Notes under the pieces: generated by a model
The model's input: only the letters and a program-made list of their open reading frames with translations
What the model was told of the DNA's origin: nothing
Database searches by the model: none
Shown here: positions 31,699 through 45,393 of the stretch, piece after piece
Layout of the letters: each line of letters begins with the position of its first letter
Position numbering within the stretch: the first letter of the stretch is position 1
Made by a program: the position numbers and the translations under genes
NCBI GenBank assembly: GCA_033032175.1
Contig: CM065312.1
Location: 2,170,001 to 2,234,000, forward strand
DNA: 64,000 bases
Reading direction: 5' to 3'
Source: Saturnia japonica
Taxonomy: Eukaryota > Arthropoda > Insecta > Lepidoptera > Saturniidae

Positions 31699-34600
31699 CT
31701 TTAAAAGAGGGAGAAATGGTATCATAAATGTAGAAAAAACCACTGAATTTTATTAGTAGGCAAGCAGCGTACATTTAGTCCTCGTCGCTCTGATAGTTAT
31801 CTTTTTTTTCCATTTAATTTTAATAATTTCGTTTATTATGCAAAATCCAAGGTTTTAAAGTGTAATTTAATGTTTTGTATACGTGTTTTATTGTGTTACG
31901 TGTACTGTCTAACAAAAGATGGTGGCTGCCTTGTTAGAACGATCTAGGGAGTTTTTCTGGGACCCCAGAATGCATGATCTTAGTTTATATTTATACTTAA
32001 TCCATTTTACTTATGCACAAAAACTAAACGATATCACGCAAAACGCCACCAATATTCTCTTAATATATAGACAAAAACCCAAATAAATAATATAATTTTA
32101 TATATATAATCTAATAAAAATAAAAACCGCAACATGTCCCTTCAGGTCCCGCCAACAACTCCCAAATATTATTTAAATATTTCAAGTTTAGGTCAAACAA
32201 CATCTAATACAGGGTGGGCCAGAAAGATTTGCGAATTTGAAAAAAATATTAAAAAACTAAATACAATACACAGACAAAATTTATTTCAATTAAAATATAC
32301 ATCTGGGAATTTTTTTTCTTAAAAATTACATCATTCAGGTGTGCACCATCCCGCTGCAAACATTCCTCGAATCTGAACCTCAAATTGGTAAAAACTCGCT
32401 GACACATTGCGCGAGGAATAGCTGCCATTTCTTCTCGGATATTTATCTTCAACTGGTTAATCGTGGCTGGGTTATTGGAGTAGACTCTACTTTTCAGGTA
32501 TCTCCACATGAAAAAGTCCGGTGGCGTTAGATCCGGACTACTAGGCGGCCATGCAATGTCACCTCGGCGCGATATCAGTTTCCCAGCAAACATCTCGTTT
32601 ACGGCCACCAACGTAGTATTAGATGTACGGCATGTCGCACCATCTTGTTAAAACCACGTCGCACGATTCTAGGCTTCAAATTGTTGCAGTTACGGAAAGA
32701 AAACGTCCCTTAACATGGCTATGTATCGGTCGGAACAGATTGCCTTTGTTGATTTTCAAAGAAATAGGGTTCGATAATTCTGTGTGCTGATATGGCCGCC
32801 CAAGCGGTTACTTTCGGAGAATGCAGAGGCTTTTGATGTTTTGCACGTGGATTCTCTGCAGCCCAGTAACGGCAATTCTGTTTATTGACATGCCCATTTG
32901 GGTGAAAATGGGCTTCGTCGGAGAACAGAATATTGTTGAAACTCTGAAAGCGTTCCAACATTGTTACAACAAAAGCTCGTCGTAAAATTGGGTCATTTGG
33001 CAGTAATTCAAGCACAAGTTGAATTTTATACGGGTGCAAATTCAAATCTTTCAACAAATGCGACGCAAAGATGTTCTGGACACCACAAGTTCAGCTGATC
33101 GCTTGCGAGTCGATAGACCAGGATTACGTTGAACTGAAGCTCTAACTTGTTCAATTGTGTCTTCCGTTCTTGTTGACCTTGGGCACCCCACAGGCTTCTG
33201 TTTGAGAGTCGAACCAGTAGCTTCGAACTTTCTGACCCACGATCGAATCACACTTTCCTTCGGACACTGATTTACGTCATGTAATCCAAACTCACGCCGA
33301 AATAAACGTCGAACAAAAGCGCACGAATCGCCATTTTAATAATAATGTTTAACGCAGAATGCACGCTGCGCTGAGGTGAAGCGATCCATCGCGACTAAAT
33401 TTCCGAGCACCGAGCTTCTCATCCCCGCCACCCGCGCAGGCCCTGCTCATAAGGTTTAAACGCAAGAGTGTTTTTAAAATCGTACTCCTTTCTGGCCCAC
33501 CTTATACATACGTAGTCTGTTGTACTGTTCAAAAGTAGGCTGCTGAAAAAAAAAATATCTCAAGTTATTTTATGAGAGTGGCAACTGACCTGCAATTGTC
33601 GGTAAGGGGCACAGTATTGGGGAATACGTTCTGCAGCAGCAGTAGACACGGCAGCACGACTACCGACAGGAATTGTATTTGCTCCGCGGGTTGGTTGATA
33701 CTGCGGCGGCGGTCCATCATGCTGAGAGGCGTGTAGCCCATCGCTCGCTCCTTATCGCCCTGCCAGTGTCAAAACAAATCTAATATAACGTCGGTCCAAA
33801 ATGAAAACTCATTTAGTGACATATTTTATGTTTATTTTTTTACTCTGAAAAATCATAGTGGTGAAGTTATGTACTAAAATCTTCTGTTGTAAACATTTCA
33901 TTATATGTATTATAATATAGTGTTTTATTATTTACTTAAGCATTAGTATTACAAGACAATTTTTAACAAAAAAGAAATTCAACTTCAAATAATTTTGAAG
34001 AATTTCCTCGTATATATTCGAAGTTTAAGGGCCAGTGCCAATGAAACTAAAATAGGACTTTGAGGTATCCCCTATCCAACAAAAAAGAATCATTGAAATC
34101 AGTTCATATACAAAGTAGTTATACATTCCAAATGAGTAACTTTCGTCTTTTTTTTAATTCTGTCATAAAAGTAATTTTTGGTCGGAATGTTGCCTAATGA
34201 GTTTTACTTTTGAACCGAATATAATATATTTTCCAAAATAATGTTCGCGCCGCTGTATATTATCCAGATAGAAGTATTTATTTCAAATATGACTGTGATA
34301 AACAAGCATGCCTAAATTCAGATGTATCAATAGCGCGTTGCCGACCTTGGACAAACCTCATCCCCAAGAGACTCCAAAATCAAAGTAATCTTATTAAATT
34401 TAGGCCCTCAGAAGGCACTTATGAACGTCAAACCACTACTGCCGGTTCAGAAAACGTCCCAGATATCGAGAAGAACCGATCGAAGAAACTCGATCGGGTT
34501 TATCTTTTTTTTGTCACCTGTACAAATGTTAATATAACAGGTACAATAATAATAATTTAGTGGATGCACAGAGAGGGAGTCACTTCCAGACACTACTATC

Positions 34601-37600
34601 ATTCACATAATGGTCCACCCTATAATAACCTTCTGACAGTAAAACTTGCTTGACATGGTCCTTGAACTTGTTGTCCGGTAAATCAGTAATATGCGTCGGG
34701 ATCTTATTATAAAACCTGTCACTATTACCTAAAAAACTTTTATTGGACCTACTTAGTCTAAAACACGGTACGACTAATTTATCTCTATTTCTAGTATTAA
34801 CATCGTGCTGATTTGTGACAAAATGTAACTTGACTAAATTTTTACGAATATACATTAAGTTATCAAGCATTTATTGGGAGGGCCAAGTTAAGATATTACA
34901 TTTCTGAAATTTGTTCTTTAGTGATTCACGAGGTTTTAGGTTGTAAATTGCACGTATTGGCCGTTTTTGTAATATAAATATGGTATCTACCTGAGCTGCT
35001 GAACCCCACAGCAAAATACCGTAAGACTACTATCAACACAACAACGGACTTTGGGCAAGGCAAATCTCATACATTTGTTTTTGTTTGCAAATTAGCAGTA
35101 AATTATTTAAAGCAAACCATTTCGAGATTGTAACTAAAATATTGTTTAATTGCTTAAGCTCCAAATCTATTCTTTTCACTTTGAATATTAGTGAAATGTC
35201 GTCCGCAAATAACCATGTTAGCACCGTTTTCAACTACTAGCGGTAGATCGTTTATATAAATGAAAAATAAAAATGGTCCCAAAATCGATCTCTGAGGGAC
35301 GCCGATTTTGCCAATGAACTAGAAGACGTTGCCCTATTTGCCCTCCAGAAACCCTATTTCACTTGAGGAACACAACGCAACGTTATTTGTTTGCGATATT
35401 CTGTTGTGTCGGTGTATAGTTGGGCTATACCAAGTAGAGACAAATTCCAAAAGTTTTCACTGTGCCCTACGTCTCTTCGTGAACCTCCATTCCAAAGTCA
35501 CCAGTCGCAGACTTTTCTTAAATTTTCTGATTGTTTTTCAGGCTATAATTGACCACAGTATCATTTGATGTTAAGATACTATGTCATAGAAGGTAGTAAC
35601 ACCCATTAAGCTTTTAAGTATGATTGCCGGAATACACAATAGATTCTGAACTTGATGGTGGTAGCTAGCTAGGCGAGCAGTAGAAAATGTTCTACCTATG
35701 GTTACACCATAATGTATGATTTAAACATCACCGATCGATATGGTTGCGATATGGAGCGAGTTACCACTGAATCATCGGCTCTACAATACCTAGTGTGTCA
35801 GTCTTCAGACTTGTTATTTTACGTGACCTCGGACAAGTGGAGTCACCCCATGTCACGTTGTGTAAGCGAGACGTCTGGCGAACAATTCGAAAATTCCTTA
35901 ATTCTCGATTAAGGGAATCGACCATTTATGAACCTAGAAACATTTTTTTACCTGATTGTAAAACTCTTCGTAAACAGCTTCGGCCACACTTTTGGCGACA
36001 CCAAACGGCTTACAAGACCCGGATAAATCACTCGTAGTCATTAAAATACCCTGTGAAACGTAATTAATTTTTTTTGCTGGTTCGGCAGAGAGACTCTTCT
36101 GAACCTCAAATATACTCAGGTCAGCTGGGAGCAGCCTACTAGGTCAGCGGCACTTTCCAAGAGGGGTGGTATATCCGGGGAATTTTGTCATCGAGCTCAT
36201 TCACATACTTTTCACCTATTTTTTTACTCTCTCATAGCAACGACTTCTATATAGAAAGTAAATCCATACGCGTGCAGGTTTAAATCGTCCAAGGTACCAT
36301 TAAAAAGAGATTTACCACTAAGAAATTTTAAAGAAATGACAATTGGACGATTCAGCTCAGTTGGGAATTCCCCGCTGTACCGTGCGGTATCTTAACTATA
36401 GTATTTTATACATTTCACTAATTTTAGGTAACCAAGCATTAATCCTCGATTAAAGAAAGCCTCGTTAACGAAAGAAGATAGAGAGGGGGACTGGTATTAT
36501 CAGTTTCTACTGTCATGTCGCTCAAGGAACCCACACAGTGACCATGAATATACCTATTAATATCAATTCATAATACATATTACATAAACACACCATAACG
36601 CCTGTATTCCCCGAAGTGTTAGGCAAAGGTGTATCTACTAATGTACGCCCACATATCGCCGGGTATGTTTTTGGTTCCATGAAATAGGGGGCGAGTCTAT
36701 TGCCATGAGTCAGGTACAAAGCCAAACTCCGCGCTGCTACGGAGAATTTGATAAAATAACCAATAACAGTTTGCTCGACCTGGGAATCGGACCCAGGACT
36801 TCGAGCATAGCAGTCGCGGTTACGACCACTAGGCTAATGAGGTAATACATAAAATTGATTTAAGTAAAGCATATAAATACCACGGCAAAGACTTAAAGCC
36901 CACGAAAACCGGTTTGCATTCTGTATGTGTATGGTAGATTTGGCGCAGTCGAGCAAAAGTGCCTAACTTTATTTTATTCATGGTATCCTTTCATGATAAC
37001 ATTATCGAATGTTTCAGTTGAAACTCAAACACATTATAGAATAGGACACAAAATAATTGAAAAATTTATATGAAATAGTTCCAAACTTTAAGCATTCGTC
37101 GATGAGTCTCATCGGTCCAGTCGAAGGAGCTGTCAGCGAGAACGGAAGTGAGTTGAGCGCGCACTTGGAAGTATACAGCCAAGTCGGTGCACAGGATATC
37201 GTATTTGATCTCCTCCATTATACGTTCCCGGTCGACAGCTGGTAGCTTGCTCAAAATGTTCTTGTCCTTCAATGCATTTTTAACAACAAAATAAGGAGTA
37301 TTCTTTGATTAAATCATAACATTACATACCATCACGCCTGTATTTCCCGAAGCAGAGATGTACTAATTACACACACCCACAGTTCGCCGAGTATGTTTTT
37401 TTAGGACCCATTTATTAGAGGGCGAGCCTGTTGCCATTAATCGGGCACAAAGGCAAACTCCGAGCTGCTACTGAGAACTTCGTAGGAAAAACCCATAAAC
37501 ACTTTGCTCGACCTCGAGCATAGCAGTCGCGCTTGGGACTACTAGGCTAGGTTTTTAAATACTTTATAGGTTTAACGTTTGGCCATATTATAGGTGCTTG

Positions 37601-40600
37601 GCGTCAGATTTTCAACTTGAGGGTGGTGGTTAGCAAGGCGGGCATTGCAAAATGCTCTACCGCCATGCTACTGTTTCACCACGATGTTTTTCTTCACCGC
37701 AAGCTCAGGCTCATTGCAAGGATTCGAACTTACGTCAACCTTACGCCACCACTGCACTGAGGCAAACGTTCTATTTATATTGATGCTCAGCAAAGAGTTG
37801 GTAGTACAAGTATTGTACTCAATATTGTAGTCAAGAGTAGCAGTGGCAGTGACTGCCTCTGATAAGGATCTATCATTCACTGTAGTTTTGTCTACCTTCA
37901 AACATGCCACGATGCAAGCAATTATGTAAAGGGATATACGTAACTTAAACGAGTCACTATGATCGGGTCGCCATGGAAAATAAGTGCCTCAAAACTCCAC
38001 TTTTGCTAAACCTCCTGATTTTATTTGATACTCATTTGACAGTGTAATCACTAGTATCCCGAATTTTTGAAGTGAAAACTTCTTTTAGCGCGACACCGTT
38101 ACGAGACGCAGCTATAGTGTGTGTGCACATACGCATGTACATATAGCAGACCGCGAACGCGTCTTTCATAAAATAATATGAAATGTATTTTAAAGTTTCT
38201 AATAATTAATAAAATACAATTCATAAATAAAATGCAATTCATAACCCAATAACTAAGTTTTCACTTCTGTCGGCACTCCAGGAGTGCAGCTCGTAATTAT
38301 TTTTTAGATATGTTCTTATCGCGAGGTTCATATCGCGTGAGGCAACCGATCAATAATTAAAAAAGTATAACGTAAGTAGTTGAAAATAATCTTGTGTTAT
38401 AATCATCATTAAATTAATGAATGAATGAAATGAATAAGATCGACTCGAATATTTTGTGCTGTTCTTGATGTCAATCGAAATACCAATAACAGCGCATGAC
38501 GTCATTCGTGTGTAAGCGAATATTACCCAATTTGTGCGTTGAGCTGATATTTGTTGTTTCCTTATAACTTTCTGCGTTAATTTAGAACAGTCCCACATAT
38601 GACGTCACACGCTCTGCGGTATCGTTTGCACGGCAATTTAAAAATTTATACCTACGTTTAGACTTTACTTTAAGCACTAATAATGCATTATTTTTTAAGT
38701 CAAATTATATTTTTCCTAGCTTTATAAATCCATTTATAATGATTAATAGTTCCCAATTTATGAAAAGTTGTTGCATATTAGACAATCTCTTAATAATTGG
38801 ACAATACACAAAGAGAAGTACCTCGATAATCTTCTTTGCTAAGAAGTAATGGTGATGCTCGAGTATGGAGGACCTGTACAGGTGCGCGAGCGGGTGCTTG
38901 CACAGCGCCAGGAAGTTGTTGTTGTACCCGGGGTGGTCGAGATCATGACACAATCCCGACAACATCAGAGCAGCCGTCTTTGGAATACAAATGCTAGTTT
39001 TGGCTTTAATTTATCCATCATTATATCTCGATAACAGCGTGTATGTGCTTACAATATGGCCACTGGACATTGTGGACATGGTTTCCTTTCGAAGCCATTG
39101 CACAAATTATTAGCAGTTTCATTTCAGTGGTCTCTGCAGCCTACTATTTAATAGTAATAGCTACTTATAACCAACATCAAAAAGACCGCAGCTCTGAGGC
39201 CAGTCATAATAGGTAACATGGCAACACAGCGTATCGGATACTGCTGTAGTTCGCGACAGATATAAGTGAGGCGATGTTACTTCTACTTTTGAGTCTTGCA
39301 CGGGCCATACCACTCTAAAAATACTGAGATTTTGTAACTCTGTAATTTTTTATTTTCTCAAAGTTTTAGATTGCTTTACATAATTTTTCTTGAACATTAA
39401 CTCGTGGTATTATTAAACTAGCGGTCGCCCAAAGATCGAAATTCGACCAGCGACTTTTTAAGCATAGACTATTTTCTGTTTGACATTTGCAGTATTAAAC
39501 CTAAACAATGAATAATAAATCACTTGCTGTCACTTTTCATTGAGTGACAAAGTCAATATTTTGGGGGGTCTAAGTTCAATGGCACTTGTTGTGTTAGGAT
39601 TCGCAGTACATATTAATTTGTTTAATTTAATATATTAGTAACAGATATTATAGATAAATTTTAGCTTTCTACACTCCTTCTCCATATAAAGTAATAATTT
39701 TTCTAAAATAAAAGTAGCCTAAGATACTCCCTATAACATTAGCTATTTATCAGTGAAAGTCCCGTCCAAATCGGTCCAACCGTTTCGGAGATTACCCGGA
39801 ACAAACAGACAGATAGAGGAGCCAAAAATTCTAAAATTGTTTTTTGTTTTTGTTTAAATATCGTATATACTTTCAAATGCATTTACTAAAAAACTGTTGT
39901 TTTGACATTACAAACAGACACTTCAATTTTATTTAACTGTATAGATCACTTGATATATCAATAAATCAAATATTTTCATGCTTACTTTTTGCATTAGTAA
40001 GAGATGACGTTGTCACGATTTTGTACTGGGTATCGTTTGATTTTACACATCGTGTTTAAGGGTTTGTTTTTATAAACGAATTGCAATTTTATTAATTGGT
40101 ATAGATATGCGATTTAAGTGAACACGTACTTTATCATATGTAGAAGTTATTTTGTATTCAATATAGCAGTTGACAAATTACTTTTTCATACGAAAAATAG
40201 CTGTGATGCATAATAATTTCCATGCCTAGTTTGCAACGACGAATAAATAATTTTTTTTTTTCGAATAAATTTAATACGGGCGAAACCGCGCGACGCAGCT
40301 AGTGCAACCTAAAATTTGAAATATTTTTTAAACTCACCTCAGCAAAATCGAAATATCCAGAATTATTGGCCAATATCAAATACATGGTGTGTGTAAATGT
40401 GAACGCGTGCTCGGCGTTGTGGTAGGGATTGTTTCGATAGCATCCGAGGATCGTGAAGACAAAGTCAGCCAACTGACTCCTCTCGAAGTTTCTATCCGCG
40501 AATGTCTCAGTGAACATGTGGCAGATCAGACCCGGCATGTCCTCCTTGTTGCCCTCGCTGATATGATAATCGAAGCTGGAATTTTTTAAAAATATATATA

Positions 40601-43600
40601 TATATATATATAATAATCGCTGAACACTTCTTGCATCTTTACAAACTACCACCCTGCGGCGTCCACTGTTTGTGGCAAGATTTTATATGTTTTTAATGCG
40701 TATGTATGAAGTTTATATCAGTATGATTTCATGAGTTGACGTGGAATTCCATTTATATATGATATGTTAATATTCAGTTTTAGATATTTCCTGCTAACTT
40801 ACCACATCCGTTCACTGCCCAAACTATCCAGCAGACTGAATATCTCCATATACCTTCTATACACTGGATGGACGCTCATACCTCCATCAAAACTTATATT
40901 TAAACTGATTCCGTATAATGCCCTAAATATATTAAAGATTACGCTAACCAAGTTACATCCATCAATTTTTGAAAATATTGTGATTCCGAATACTGTTACT
41001 GTATTATTATATTCATCGTACTAATGCACCAGCTTCCAGCTATACCAGCGATTATACTGTGTCTGGAGTAGTTCGAACGTGCTGGAGCAGTAGATACTTG
41101 TTTTTATACACCAAGGTGTATAGTGTATAGAGAGTTGACTTGTGAAGAGGTCACTTTCTGTTCGCAGGCTGGCGATCTTACACCAAGGGTTACTTCTGTG
41201 GTCGCAAGCTGCATCAAAATCAGGATGTTTCAGGGCGCGGATGTTAGAAATAGACATGAAGAAAGAGTATCCGAACAATTTTCCCGCCCACTGAATGGTG
41301 TAACTGAGAGTAGTGATGCTTGTCGATAGTTTGTTAAAACCAGCATATTAAGTGCCGGGAAAGAGGTTTTAAATTCCATCCTCACCACCTCGATGTTCAG
41401 CGTTCCACAACAGTGCGTTTCTTAAGGCACTTTCTGCCTCACACAACCATTCTGTGGAACCAGCTGTCGCCTAAAATCTTTCCGAGCCGTTTTGACCTAG
41501 TGAAATTCAAGAAGAGAGCTTATTCTTTCCTAAAAGGCCGGCAACGCATCTGCGAGCCCTCGGGTGTTGCGGATGTTTGTGGGTGGCGGTGATCACTTTC
41601 CATCAGGTGCGCCACCTGCCCGTTTGCTCCCTTTTTACCATAAAAAAGGTATGCAGAATTTCGGAAGGGCGAAAAAGCAAAAAAAGGCGACGGCTGGTGG
41701 GGAGACGAAGTAAAGAAGAAGTAAACAGATAGAATAAAGCTCGATATGAATTTCAAGTAAAATTCGAAACTGATTTTGGAGGGACGTAAAGAATTTTAAA
41801 TACTGTGATAAAGCGAGTAATATAATGAATATGATTCTATCAAAACACAATGACATATTGACTAACGAAACGGAGATTCTCAGGCGATACAGAGAATTTT
41901 ACAAAGATATTATGTATGACGATGATGTCCCTGGTCAACTTACAGATCTGCCTCCAAAAGAATCTATTGGGCAACCTAGTATGGACAAAATTAGTATGGA
42001 TCAGTTACAGGAGCGATTAGAAGTCTGAAAAGTGGTAAAGTAACGGGACAGGATATAGTAACAGCTGAAATAATCAAGCACGGTGAATCAATGGTTTGAA
42101 ACATTAAGTTTATACTATGACACCTTTGCTGGGAAATGGGTCGAGTAGTCATCGTGCCTTTCTATTAGGTAAAGGGATCAAGAATGAGCTGCGCTAACTA
42201 TAGGGTCATCAGCTTGATCAGCTTAGCAAGAAAGGTATATACCTACTAAGATTTTGATGACAAAAATGCAAGACAGATCCGAAAGGTTTCTCTGGGAATC
42301 CCAAGTAGGATTTAGAACAGAAAGATAATGCACGAAACAAACCTTTTCGCTTCGCGAAATCGTAGAAAAGGTTTTTAATGTGAACCAAAAAGGTTTCTGC
42401 GCTTTCGTTGATTTAGAAAAGACATTTAATAGTGTTATACGGAAGGAACTCTGAGCCCTTCTACCCAGATGTGGAGTGAGCAGTCATCTTTTACATGCCG
42501 TGAAAGCACTCTATAGTGATACCAGGGCATGTGTAATGGTCGAGGATGAAATGACATTTCTTGTATTAGTGGAGGTCAAATCAGGGTGTATCACGTCTGC
42601 CTGACTGTTCATTATATATCTGGATATCTGTATGAGTGGAATACATAAGAGCGAGTGACATTAGTTACTAACATGAAAAAAGAAAGTAAAAAGTATGGTC
42701 TGCACCAAAATGCAGGCAAGACGGTACTGGTTTTTGAAAGAGAAGAACAAATGGCAATATGTTAAATAATAATAAATGGGCAACTTTTAGAACAAGCGAA
42801 TGAAATTGTATATCTAGAAAGTATGTTTTCACAAGATTGAAACTATGAAAAAGATATAGAGAAAGATTTCTGTCGGCTAGAAGGTGAATGGGGTCATATC
42901 GACATTGATTAGTAGTAAAAATATCAATCAGAAGGCACAAGCAGCTGTGCACAACCTGATATTAGTGCCTACCTTACTTATTACCTTACGGCAGCTAAGC
43001 CTGAGTATGTCAGAAGAGTCATGAAAGCAGAATAAATGCAGTTGAAATGCGTTCACTTCAAAAAATGTGCGGTGTCACGATCTTGGATCGAATCCGCAAA
43101 GAAGAGATACGTGAAACAACTGGTATGAATGAGAGTGTGATTCTAAAAGTAAAGAAAGGTATGCTACGATGGTTTGGACATATAGAACGAATGAGTGACG
43201 AAAGACTCGCGAAACAGATATACCTACAACGCAAATATGTATGGAAGAAGATGCCGAGGTAGACCCCGAAACATCTATCTTGATCAAATCGAACGTATAC
43301 TAAAAGACGGAAAGGTCAAGAGTACTTGAAACCAGTGTTGTGAAGTTGGCCATTTTGTGGCTATATCTGGCTACATTTAACATTGGTTTAGACAAAAATA
43401 TCAAATATTAGTGGCTAAATATTATAGCCACGAATTTAGCAACTTTTATACTATTACACAATATTTTATATTTCCTTATCATAGCACTTGTTCACACATC
43501 TTCAATGCCAGCGGAGAATCAGTATTTCATGATTTGCCTCTGACGGCTCTATTCCTTTATCTCAAGTGCTGAGGGGGAAAAGATTATTAAAATTTTGCAT

Positions 43601-45350
43601 CCTGACTGCAGTAAAGAAAAATTAGGTATAGAAATATGATAAGTTTACATGCACTTAATTGTTCCCTAAGAAAAAGAGCTGTTTTGAAAAAATCAGAACC
43701 ATCAACGTCTAATAAGTGTTATGTTGAATCAACGTATAATCAATAAATAAAACGTTTTTAAGTTATGAATTTGTATTTGTTTTCAAGCCAAAATTTTTGG
43801 CCACTTATAGGCACTTTTTAGGGTACGAAATTTTTAACATTCTAGAAACTTCATCAAAGTGGCTGGCCACTTCTTATTTCCTTGACGTGGTAACACTACT
43901 TGAAACCAGCGTGCATGTATGAAAAGATTCATGAATGTTGGAGAAGCGAAATTGGTTTGTAAGTCAGGAGTGGAAGTGGTGACCTGTGCTTTCTGCGAAC
44001 CCCGTTAGAGCTTCGGCGTGATGATTAGTTATTAAGTATTTGTGATTAACATTATAGGTGTAACGTTATTGTTGTATACCTTTAATAAAAGAAATATAAT
44101 AATAATGTAAGACATCGTTTTATTTTCATTGTTTAACAATTTAGATAAAACTCCTCATAAAATTAAAATGTTGAATATAACAAATCAATTACATTCTTTT
44201 AAAAAAGCCGATATTAAACAACAATCCACTTTTATAATATACGTACTGAGAATTCACTCCGGTAACTAGTTCGCGTCTAACCGGGCGGAGGCAGTCTGCT
44301 TAAAAACAAACTTTTAACATGTAATCGCTGTACGTCGCCAACTCGTGCACCCCGAAAGGGCCCCGTAGGAAACTTGCTCATTCTCCCAATTTGAAATTAA
44401 ATACTGGACGCAATATTATCGCTATGGGGAATTGATAAAAACTTTATATTTATTTATTCAGTGAGATGCAATAAAATCTGTAAATTAAACGCGAAATATA
44501 CGTTACAAAATATACACTCCTTGCTAGCGCCCTCCAAATTTCGCGCGGCCGATGGCTGAACTATGAATAAGCTAAAAAGCATCTTAGTGATAAAATTGAG
44601 TCCATGCCAATTTTTCGTCCATACATTCTGACTATGAAAAGACACCTCTGGTCTAAAAATGAGGGTTGGTTAATCTTGCGTCCGCATACCGGACGCATCA
44701 AGTCAGTCGGACGCATTATCATTGGTAAAAATCGCCATATAGGGTGCAACATGACCAGTATTGTGAATAAAAGGACGTCCACAATATTTTAATGTGTGCT
44801 AAATTAATAGCGCTTGTTTTATTCTTGTTTCTTACAAAGTTACAGTAGTTCGTAGTAACAATGTGGTTTCTTAATAACGTTCTTGACTGTAGTTTGCTTG
44901 TAGATTCGCTGCTTGTTGTTGCTGGTGTTGTGGTGTTTCTCGAACTGATCGCAGTACTGCCGCCCTCTCCGCTATATTTAACCTCGCCCTTTGCCTCGCA
45001 ACCGGTAGTGCGATGGATTCCGTGCGGGGTGTCGCTCAGCCAATGAGCGCGCACGCCCTGTGTGCGCGCTCTCGGCAGTACCATGAGTCACCATGCCAGA
45101 TGTTCCGAGTCTGGCATGGTTCATCCTTACAACTAGTGAAATTTATACATTTAAACTTACAACTAGCTATATTCTTATTCTAATCGTTTTAAAATACACA
45201 TATTCAGTTCATATTATTATATCTATTCCTAACACGTATTTATAAACCTTATTCCTAACACGTATTATTTCATTTACTTGTTCATTTTATACTATTAGAC
45301 TATCGTTATTCGCTCGCCCCGCTCGCTGTCCGCAACAACCAGTAACATGC

Positions 45351-45393
<43 letters not shown>

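Noticed and set aside
36782..36836. Possible functional tRNA gene with box A and B on the minus strand
   Set aside because: No full cloverleaf with a paired acceptor stem; a second copy with the same non-tRNA body shows that it is a SINE head.
41021..41278. 85-codon minus-strand ORF in the PDE10A intron considered as an exon
   Set aside because: No PDE similarity and no fitting splice phase.
45356..45391. (TA)n tract as a centromeric or regulatory signal
   Set aside because: An ordinary short microsatellite with no surrounding array.
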